DNA of 6,121 nt, from assembly GCA_030745255.1 (NCBI GenBank), contig JASLOY010000234.1, forward strand, positions 1 to 6,121, read 5' to 3'. Position numbers and translations under genes: made by a program. This document shows positions 1-5,398 of the stretch, piece after piece. The DNA is from Vicinamibacterales bacterium (GTDB taxonomy: Bacteria; Acidobacteriota; Vicinamibacteria; Vicinamibacterales; UBA8438). The notes below the pieces were generated by a model. It was not told the origin of the DNA and did no database searches. It saw nothing but the letters and a program-made list of their open reading frames with translations. How positions within the stretch are numbered: position 1 is the stretch's first letter; every line of letters starts with the position of its first letter.

Positions 1-160
1 GATAGGCACCGCTCGGTTGGTCGGCCGGCGTCTCTGCCGCCGCAAGATCGCTCAGGACGGACTCGACGAAGCCGGCCGTGAAGCCGGCCGCCACCATCCG
101 TCTAAAGAAGCCACGACGGGAGAGACGGTTGTTCAGGTAGTCAGCCAAGAGCTCGCGCAT
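1..160 (-). CDS. Divergent gene, N-terminal part only, with Tat-type signal; function unknown (possibly a ThDP-dependent enzyme)
   Basis: Reading the minus strand from the ATG at 160-158 gives 53 open codons that run off the left edge. The start is supported by a run of six G (complement of 166-171) five bases upstream. The product begins with a 13-residue n-region (MRELLADYLNNRL), then the twin-arginine motif SRRGFFR at residues 14-20, which fits the S/T-RRxF-x-K/R consensus. A moderately hydrophobic stretch (about residues 22-36) follows, then LAAAE (39-43), where AAA could precede signal peptidase cleavage. This suggests export of a folded, probably cofactor-containing protein, or a vestigial Tat-like leader on a cytoplasmic one. 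From memory, similar leaders (short DYL...SRRGF...AAGF) occur on some thiamine-diphosphate-binding acetolactate-synthase-like proteins. That identity is inference, because the catalytic body lies outside the window. Its divergent position suggests shared control with the hydroxylase operon. Confidence 0.7.
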   Translation of the reverse strand, partial: MRELLADYLNNRLSRRGFFRRMVAAGFTAGFVESVLSDLAAAETPADQPSGAY

Positions 161-189
161 CGATACCCCCCGAGCGCAGACAGGACGCC

Positions 190-207
190 CTCGAGAATGA
201 TCTCAAG
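190..207. promoter_or_regulatory. Imperfect 18-bp dyad, candidate operator in the divergent intergenic region
   Basis: The sequence has the form CT-c-GAGA-(4 nt)-TCTC-a-AG: two 7-nt arms that pair at six positions around a 4-nt centre. It lies midway between the two divergent start codons (160 and 262), where a dimeric repressor or activator controlling both units would be expected. The arm length suits a TetR-, GntR- or MarR-type site, but no regulator gene is visible in the window. A chance dyad of this size is possible. Confidence 0.3.
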
Positions 208-215
208 GTGCTGCG

Positions 216-244
216 TTGGTACCTGCAATCGCGGTTTCTGTCAA
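216..244 (-). promoter_or_regulatory. Possible sigma70-type promoter for the divergent Tat-signal gene
   Basis: On the minus strand a perfect TTGACA (-35, complement of 239-244) is followed after 17 nt by TACCAA (complement of 216-221), a poor -10 matching TATAAT at three of six positions. A start point near 209 would place the 18-bp dyad (190-207) just downstream of initiation, a usual place for an operator. The weak -10 keeps the call tentative. No comparably convincing plus-strand promoter for the operon was found between 161 and 261. Confidence 0.25.
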
Positions 245-250
245 GGGAGG
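245..250 (+). promoter_or_regulatory. Shine-Dalgarno GGGAGG that decides the start of large subunit 1
   Basis: GGGAGG ends 11 nt before the ATG at 262. The reading frame is open further upstream, with a GTG at 208 that would add 18 residues. However, the GTG has no good ribosome-binding site, and the family signature VIG-x-x-x-x-R-x-D begins eight residues after the ATG, as is usual in these proteins. The ATG at 262 is therefore preferred. Confidence 0.6.
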
Positions 251-261
251 ACCGCACGCCG

Positions 262-2625
262 ATGAACGACGACAGGTTCGACGTCATCGGTCGGGTGACC
301 CGGCGTCAGGACGGCCACGCCATGGTCACCGGGCGGCAGCTGTACTCCTCGGACATCAGCCTTCCGAACATGCTTCAGGCCAGAGTCTTGAGAAGTCCCT
401 ACCCTCACGCGCGGATCGCCGCCATCGACACCAGTGGAGCGGAACGCCTGGGCGCCGTCTGCGTCACGCCCGAGGACGTGCCGCGGGTCAAGTACAACGA
501 GCGTCAGGTGAGCGTTCCGGCCAAGACCTACCGCGACCGAACGGTGCTGCCGGACAAGATCCGGCACGTCGGGCAGGGCGTCGTCGCCGTCGCCGCCAGG
601 ACGGAAGCGTTGGCGGACAAGGCGCTCGACGCACTCGACGTCGGATTTGAGTCGCTGCCTGCGGTCTTCGATCCCCACGAAGCGATGCGAGACGGCGCGC
701 CCCAGTTGCATGACGCGGTCATGCTGGGCGAGACCGTCCTCCCCATCGAGCGGAATATCGCCTGTTCTCGAGAGGCGGTCGAAGGCGACGTGGCTCGAGG
801 GCTCGAGGAGGCCGACCTCGTCGTGGAGAACGAGTTCACGACCGGAAGGGCCTACCACGGCCAGCTGGAGAGCAAGGCAGTCGTGTGCCGTCCGGAAGCC
901 GACGGCGGGATCACGGTGTGGGCCACCACGCAGTCGATTCACAATACCCGTCAGCTTCTGGGAATCCTTTTTGACATCCCGCTCAGCAAGATCAACGTGC
1001 AACGTGTGCCGATTGGCGGGTCATTTGGCTCGAGCATCCAGATGAACAGTTCCGTCGCCATCTGCGTCGCCCTGGCGCTCAAGGCCCAGAAGCCGGTGAA
1101 GCTGGTGCTGACCCGTGAAGAGGATATGTACGACCACTGCAAGTATCCGTCGAATATCCACCTCACCTACGGCGTGAAGCGCGACGGCACCTTGACGGCT
1201 GGGCACTTGAAGACGGTCGTCGACATTGGAGGGCACAACATCCAGGCGTATCCGTTGCTCGGGTGCATGGCGGGCTGGTTCGTCTCTCTGTATCGACTGC
1301 CGCATCTGAAGTTCGAGGGCACCGCGGTGTACACCAACAAGGCTCCAGCCTGTGCCATGCAGGGATATGGGAACCCGCAGGTCACATTCGCGGTGGAGTC
1401 GATGATGGACACCATCGCCGAAGCGCTCGACATCGATCCGATCGACCTGCGCCTGAAGAACTACGTGGGACTCGGCGAGACGTTCTGGGGACAGGGTCCG
1501 ACCGTGCGCTCGGTCATTCGGAGCTGCGGTGTGGAGGAGATGCTGTTGAAGGGAAGGGCGATGGTCGGCTGGGAGCGTCGCGGGAGCCCAGCGCGAAAGA
1601 CCGGGCGGTTCCGCAGGGGGATCGGGGTCGGCCGGGGATTCCACACGTCGGGTACCGGTGCGCCCACGCCGGGTGAGGTCATCGACTACTCCACGGCGAT
1701 GGTCAAGATCAACGAGGACGGGTCGGTCGATTGCCTGACCGCGCTCATGTGCCACGGTGGGGGAACGCTGGAAGCGGGCGCCAAGATGGTGGCCGAGGAA
1801 CTCGGTGTGCCTCTCGACCGGGTGGGAATCTCGCCGTCGAACACCCGCTCCACCGGCTACGATGTCTGCACCCACGCGACCCGCGGGGTGTACTGCGGCG
1901 GCGCGAGCCTGCTGAGGGCCGCCCAGGATGTAAAGAAGATTCTGCTCGACTTCGCCTCGCGCATCATCGACGTCAATCCGGAGGCGCTGAAGGTCCAACC
2001 CGACACGAGCCGTGGCCAGGGCTTCGTCTTCCTGCCCGGCGCACCGGCCAAACGGATCTCCGTGGCCGAGGTGGCCAAGACCGCGCAGATCAAGGGGTGG
2101 GGCTCGATCATCGCCGTGGTGAGCCATCGGCAGGTGAACTGTCCGCCCTGCTTCGTCGTGAATTTCGTCGAGGTGGAGGTCGACACGGCGACCGGGCAGA
2201 TTCGACCGGTACGCGCCGTGGCCGCCGTCGATGCCGGGACGGTCATCAACCCGGATCTCGCCGCCGGGCAGCTCGAGGGCGGTCTCTGCCGGGGCATCGG
2301 CCTCGCGCTGCTGGAAGATACGACCTACAAGCCGGATTCCGGTGAGCTCACCTGTGGCGGGTATCTCACCGACTACAAGATCTACACGGCACAGGACATG
2401 CCCTCGCTCGAGGATCTGTCGACGTTCTTCGCCGACACCTACGAGCCGTCAGGACCGTTCGGCGCCAAGGGCGTCGGCGAAGCCGCGAACAACGCGACCG
2501 CCGGCGCCGTGGCCAATGCCATCTACAACGCCGTTGGAGTCCGCTTGACGGAGGCGCCGATCACTCCGGAACGCGTCTTGAGTGCGTTGACGCGGGAGGC
2601 GGAACAGCTCCAGCAGGGGCGGTAA
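262..2625 (+). CDS. Molybdenum hydroxylase large (molybdopterin-binding) subunit 1, xanthine dehydrogenase family
   Basis: 787-residue catalytic subunit, full length for the CoxL/XdhA-like family; it would carry the Mo-pterin cofactor and act in the cytoplasm, since no signal peptide is seen. The order is a/b-hammerhead domain (about 17-130, starting VIGRVTRRQDG), first Mo-cofactor domain (about 155-395), second Mo-cofactor domain (about 420-775). Matches to bovine xanthine oxidase, aligned by eye: TTQ with Q224 (Gln767), EEDM with E287 (Glu802), F255 (Phe798), and GAKGVGE with E740, the catalytic Glu1261. Departures: GGSFGSS at 252-258 for GGGFGGK, AMQGYGNPQ at 365-373 with Q367 where Arg880 is expected, and HGGG at 498-501 where MGQG is usual (Gln1040 to Gly). 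The retained Glu argues for a working enzyme with altered substrate binding rather than a dead copy. First gene of the operon, 2 nt before the FAD subunit. Substrate unknown; xanthine is not implied. Confidence 0.93.
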   Translation: MNDDRFDVIGRVTRRQDGHAMVTGRQLYSSDISLPNMLQARVLRSPYPHARIAAIDTSGAERLGAVCVTPEDVPRVKYNERQVSVPAKTYRDRTVLPDKIRHVGQGVVAVAARTEALADKALDALDVGFESLPAVFDPHEAMRDGAPQLHDAVMLGETVLPIERNIACSREAVEGDVARGLEEADLVVENEFTTGRAYHGQLESKAVVCRPEADGGITVWATTQSIHNTRQLLGILFDIPLSKINVQRVPIGGSFGSSIQMNSSVAICVALALKAQKPVKLVLTREEDMYDHCKYPSNIHLTYGVKRDGTLTAGHLKTVVDIGGHNIQAYPLLGCMAGWFVSLYRLPHLKFEGTAVYTNKAPACAMQGYGNPQVTFAVESMMDTIAEALDIDPIDLRLKNYVGLGETFWGQGPTVRSVIRSCGVEEMLLKGRAMVGWERRGSPARKTGRFRRGIGVGRGFHTSGTGAPTPGEVIDYSTAMVKINEDGSVDCLTALMCHGGGTLEAGAKMVAEELGVPLDRVGISPSNTRSTGYDVCTHATRGVYCGGASLLRAAQDVKKILLDFASRIIDVNPEALKVQPDTSRGQGFVFLPGAPAKRISVAEVAKTAQIKGWGSIIAVVSHRQVNCPPCFVVNFVEVEVDTATGQIRPVRAVAAVDAGTVINPDLAAGQLEGGLCRGIGLALLEDTTYKPDSGELTCGGYLTDYKIYTAQDMPSLEDLSTFFADTYEPSGPFGAKGVGEAANNATAGAVANAIYNAVGVRLTEAPITPERVLSALTREAEQLQQGR

Positions 2626-2627
2626 CG

Positions 2628-3512
2628 ATGGGCAACACGAGGATCTTGACCCGGGAATTCGAATACGTCGCGCCGGAGACGATGCCGGAGCTTCTCGCGC
2701 TGCTGGACCGGCACGGTCCGGCGGCGACGATCATCGCGGGCGGAACCGATGTCGTGCCCCAGCTGAAGTACGAAACGATCTCGCCCGACTACCTGATCGA
2801 TGTCACGAAGATCGCGGAGTTGTGCACCGTGCGGCGAGACGGGACCCTGCACATCGGTGCCGCGGTGAAGCTGCGCGATGTCAAGGCCTACTGCAGGGAC
2901 CACGAGATCTACGCCTGCCTCGATGACGCACTCGGCTCGATCGGTCAGGTCCAGGTCGTCAACATGGGGACGTTGGGCGGCAACCTCTGCACGGCCTCAC
3001 CGGCCGCCGATGCTGCTCTGGCGCTCCTGGTCTTGGAGGCCCAGGTTCGACTGATCGGTTCGAGCGGAGAGCGGATCGTCGCGCTCGACGCATTCTTTCG
3101 GGGGCCCAAGCTGACCTGCATGGAGCCTGGCGAAGTCCTGGCGGAGATCCAGGTTCCGGCTGTCGCTGACCACACCGGAAGTGCGTTTCGAAAGATCGGG
3201 CGGGTCGCGGGGGACATCTCCAAGATCAGTTGCGCGGTTGCGGTGCAGAGCGATGGCGAGCGGTGTCTCTCATGCCGGATTGGGATGGGAGCTGTCGGCC
3301 CGACGCCGATGAGAATGCCCGGCGTGGAACAGCTCTTGTCGGGTCGAGCGATTGACACGGACGTGATGGACGAGGCCGCCGATCGGCTCGCGGCCGACAT
3401 CTCGCCCCTGACCGACGCGCGCTCCACCGAGTTCTATCGAAGACGCGTTTCCCGGGTGCTGTTCAAGGACACGTTCGACCAGGCATGGAAGCGGGTTCAG
3501 AGACAGCCATGA
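2628..3512 (+). CDS. Molybdenum hydroxylase medium (FAD-binding) subunit 1, CoxM/XdhB-like
   Basis: 294 residues, the usual length for the separate FAD subunit, which takes electrons from the 2Fe-2S subunit and hands them to the final acceptor. An N-terminal FAD-binding domain (about 9-175) carries the two flavin motifs: IIAGGTD at 35-41 and MGTLGGNLCTASPAAD at 113-128. The C-terminal flavoprotein domain (about 183-285) ends with the typical STEFYRRRVSRVL at 266-278. The segment before the second motif reads QVVNMGTLGGN, whereas the common form is QxRNxATIGGN as in the paralogue at 4005, so this copy is slightly atypical there. The start follows the large-subunit TAA by 2 nt. AGGGGCGG at 2615-2622 is a fair ribosome-binding site inside the end of the previous gene. 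The stop overlaps the next ATG (ATGA at 3509-3512), indicating translational coupling. Confidence 0.92.
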   Translation: MGNTRILTREFEYVAPETMPELLALLDRHGPAATIIAGGTDVVPQLKYETISPDYLIDVTKIAELCTVRRDGTLHIGAAVKLRDVKAYCRDHEIYACLDDALGSIGQVQVVNMGTLGGNLCTASPAADAALALLVLEAQVRLIGSSGERIVALDAFFRGPKLTCMEPGEVLAEIQVPAVADHTGSAFRKIGRVAGDISKISCAVAVQSDGERCLSCRIGMGAVGPTPMRMPGVEQLLSGRAIDTDVMDEAADRLAADISPLTDARSTEFYRRRVSRVLFKDTFDQAWKRVQRQP

Positions 3513-3976
3513 TGACGAAGCGACGCGTCACGTTGACCGTCAACGGCGAGCACGTCGAGCCGCTGGTCGAGGCGAATGCGCTGCTCGTCAACGTCTTGAG
3601 AGAAGAGTTGCAGCTGACGGGCACGAAGTATTGCTGCGGCACCGGACAGTGCGGGGGATGCACGGTACTCGTCAACGGGGAGCCGATTCTGAGTTGCCTG
3701 ACGCTGGCGGCTGCCGTCGATGGCGCAGATATCGTGACGATTGAAGGCGTGGCTGAGCCGGACGGGTCACTCGATCCGATCCAGGAGGCGTTTCTGGATC
3801 ACGGAGCCGTGCAGTGCGGGTTCTGCACGCCCGGGATGATTCTCATGGCCAAGGATCTGCTCGCGCATGACCCTTCGCCTTCGGAAGAACAGATCCGGGA
3901 GCACCTGAGAGGGAACCTCTGTCGATGCACCGGATATCATCGAATCGTCAAGGCGATAGGAAGCTGCGGCCAGTAG
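3509..3976 (+). CDS. Molybdenum hydroxylase small (2Fe-2S) subunit 1, CoxS/XdhC-type ferredoxin-like
   Basis: 155 residues, typical of the electron-transfer subunit with two [2Fe-2S] clusters. The N-terminal plant-type ferredoxin domain (about 6-78) holds C43, C48, C51 and C63 (CGTGQCGGC, then LSCLT). The C-terminal helical domain (about 87-150) holds C103, C106, C138 and C140 (QCGFCTPG and NLCRCTGY). All eight cluster ligands are present. An extra Cys, C42, sits where a Gly usually precedes the first ligand (KYCCGTG rather than KxGCxxG). The ATG at 3509 is chosen because it forms an ATGA overlap with the preceding stop and gives the usual length. The next codon (3512) is also ATG. An in-frame ATG at 3485 would add eight residues; none of the three has a strong ribosome-binding site. 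Confidence 0.93.
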   Translation: MMTKRRVTLTVNGEHVEPLVEANALLVNVLREELQLTGTKYCCGTGQCGGCTVLVNGEPILSCLTLAAAVDGADIVTIEGVAEPDGSLDPIQEAFLDHGAVQCGFCTPGMILMAKDLLAHDPSPSEEQIREHLRGNLCRCTGYHRIVKAIGSCGQ

Positions 3977-3984
3977 CGGCAGGC

Positions 3985-4008
3985 ATGCTCCCGTCTCGGC
4001 ACGGATGA
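3985..4008 (+). other. Seven-codon mini-ORF leading into FAD subunit 2 (possible coupling leader)
   Basis: Within the 28-nt gap between the two triads an ATG at 3985 opens a reading frame of seven sense codons (MLPSRHG). Its TGA at 4006-4008 overlaps the ATG of the next gene at 4005-4007 in an ATGA arrangement. A purine-rich GGCAGG (3978-3983) lies one base upstream, which is too close for a good ribosome-binding site. The FAD gene has no clear Shine-Dalgarno of its own, so a coupling leader would make sense, but the arrangement may be chance. Confidence 0.2.
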
Positions 4009-4904
4009 GAAAGACGAAGACGAAGACAGTGACGAGTACAGTCTACCTGCGGCCCACCGACGTGAACGACCTCCAGCGGATCATGGCGGAGCACCAGGGG
4101 CGAGCTGCCGTCGTCGCGGGCGCCACCGACCTGATTCCTCAGATGCGAGCCGGGAGGATTCCACCCGCGGTTCTCGTCGATCTCTGCGAGATGACGGAAC
4201 TGTCGTTCATCCGTGAGGAGAACGGCAGCATTGCGATCGGTGCAACCACCACGATGGCCGAGCTGGTCTCGAACCCGATCATTGCCGGCTGCAGCCCGTT
4301 CCTGGCGGCGGCGGCCGCACAGGTCGGACACCCGCAGACCCGGAATCGGGCCACCATCGGGGGCAATCTCGCCAACGCCTCTCCCAGCGCGGACACCGCG
4401 CCGCCTCTTCTGGCCCTGGGCGCTACGGTTCAGATCATGAGCCCGAATGGGGCCACCAGAGATGTGCCCCTGCACCAGTTCTTTCATTCCTACAGGGTGA
4501 CGGATCTGGGCAAGGGCGACGTGCTGACCCGGATTACGTTTCCCAGGCCGCCCGATGGCGCGGCCGGACGTTTCACCAAGGTCGGCCTGAGAACCGCATC
4601 GTCGATCAGCGTTGCCAGCGTCGCCGTGATGCTGGAGATGGAGGAGACGACCTGCCGGACGGCACGGGTCGCGGCAGGGTCGGTGGCTCCGATACCGATG
4701 CGAGTCTTCCGCGTCGAAGAGCTGCTTGAAGGCCGCGAGGTTGGCGAGACGCTCGTCGAGGAATGTTCCGAGCTCTTGCGGGCGGAGATTTCGCCCATCA
4801 GCGACGTTCGAGGCTCTGACAAGTACCGCTCGTATGTGGCCTCGGCGGTCCTGAAGCGACAGATCGAGATGGCCGTGGAAGACCGGAGGACATTCGGCGC
4901 ATGA
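4005..4904 (+). CDS. Molybdenum hydroxylase medium (FAD-binding) subunit 2, CoxM/XdhB-like
   Basis: 299 residues, a paralogue of the protein at 2628 and the first gene of the second triad. The FAD-binding domain (about 12-182) has VVAGATD at 36-42 (Ala for the usual second Gly) and the full QTRNRATIGGN at 111-121 followed by ASPSAD at 125-130. The C-terminal flavoprotein domain (about 188-290) includes GSVAPIPMR at 225-233 and SDVRGSDKYR at 266-275, both standard for the family. It should bind FAD and pass electrons from its 2Fe-2S partner to an external acceptor. The start is uncertain: the ATG at 4005 has no evident ribosome-binding site, and residues 2-8 (RKTKTKT) come from a short purine-rich repeat. 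An in-frame GTG at 4029 could be the true start, since the conserved domain begins only near residue 13. The stop overlaps the next ATG by 4 nt. Confidence 0.92.
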   Translation: MRKTKTKTVTSTVYLRPTDVNDLQRIMAEHQGRAAVVAGATDLIPQMRAGRIPPAVLVDLCEMTELSFIREENGSIAIGATTTMAELVSNPIIAGCSPFLAAAAAQVGHPQTRNRATIGGNLANASPSADTAPPLLALGATVQIMSPNGATRDVPLHQFFHSYRVTDLGKGDVLTRITFPRPPDGAAGRFTKVGLRTASSISVASVAVMLEMEETTCRTARVAAGSVAPIPMRVFRVEELLEGREVGETLVEECSELLRAEISPISDVRGSDKYRSYVASAVLKRQIEMAVEDRRTFGA

Positions 4905-5398
4905 CGACGTATCCGATCGACATCAAGGTCAACGGCGAATGGAAGCAGGCGGAGGTGACGGCCCGCGAGACCCTGCTGGACGCGTTGCGGAATCGCCTGA
5001 GGGCCTTCGAAGTGAAGGACGGGTGCAGTCAGGGCGATTGCGGAGCGTGCACCGTCATTCTGGCTGGACGGCCGGTCAACGCCTGTCTGACGCTGGCCGT
5101 GCAGGCCAACGGCAAGGAGGTCACCACGCTGAAAGGTGTCGGAACGTCGGAGCAGCCCGATCCCCTTCAGAAGAGCTTCGTCGAGCACGGCGCGATTCAG
5201 TGCGGGTTCTGTACGCCGGGGGTGGTGGTGTCGGCGAAGGCCCTGCTCGAGGCCAATCCGTGCCCGAACCGAGAGGAGATCCGCGAAGGGATCTCCGGGA
5301 ACCTCTGTCGCTGCACCGGGTACACGCAGATCGTCGAGGCCATCGAGGATGCGGCGGCGCAGGGCCGGGGTGGCGTCGGAGAGCGGGAAGATGCCTGA
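4901..5398 (+). CDS. Molybdenum hydroxylase small (2Fe-2S) subunit 2, CoxS-like
   Basis: 165 residues with two [2Fe-2S] centres, linking the Mo site of the large subunit at 5391 to FAD. The ferredoxin domain (about 6-78) has the canonical DGCSQGDCGACTV with ligands C42, C47 and C50, plus C62 (NACLT). The helical domain (about 85-150) has C101 and C104 (QCGFCTPG) and C136 and C138 (NLCRCTGY). The start forms an ATGA overlap with the FAD gene and is supported by GGAGGA at 4885-4890, ten bases upstream. A 15-residue Gly/Arg/Glu-rich tail after residue 150 is absent from the first paralogue. Its last codons cover the ribosome-binding site and start of large subunit 2, so part of the tail may exist only to carry those signals. 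It is clearly a diverged paralogue of the product at 3509, not a recent copy. Confidence 0.94.
   Translation: MTTYPIDIKVNGEWKQAEVTARETLLDALRNRLRAFEVKDGCSQGDCGACTVILAGRPVNACLTLAVQANGKEVTTLKGVGTSEQPDPLQKSFVEHGAIQCGFCTPGVVVSAKALLEANPCPNREEIREGISGNLCRCTGYTQIVEAIEDAAAQGRGGVGEREDA

Noticed and set aside
216..244. Plus-strand promoter TTGGTA-17-TGTCAA for the operon
   Set aside because: The hexamers are weak, and transcription would start near 251, downstream of the GGGAGG ribosome-binding site of large subunit 1.
208..261. GTG at 208 as the start of large subunit 1
   Set aside because: It has no good ribosome-binding site, and the 18 extra residues show no similarity to the family. The ATG at 262 with GGGAGG fits better.
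17..265. 82-codon plus-strand ORF across the left region
   Set aside because: It is antisense to the Tat-signal start and crosses the divergent intergenic region. It is Arg-rich with no family motif, and the minus-strand reading has a recognisable signal and ribosome-binding site.
1021..2127. 368-codon minus-strand ORF
   Set aside because: It lies wholly opposite large subunit 1, is rich in Arg, His, Asp and Gly as expected of a high-GC antisense frame, and shows no domain motif. The long minus-strand ORFs at 241-1002, 4490-5479 and 5121-6107 are rejected for the same reason.
3812..5310. Identical 14-mers in the two 2Fe-2S genes (3812-3825 with 5198-5211, and 3911-3924 with 5297-5310)
   Set aside because: They encode the conserved QCGFC and GNLCR cluster motifs of paralogous genes, so they are coding conservation and not mobile or recombination repeats.
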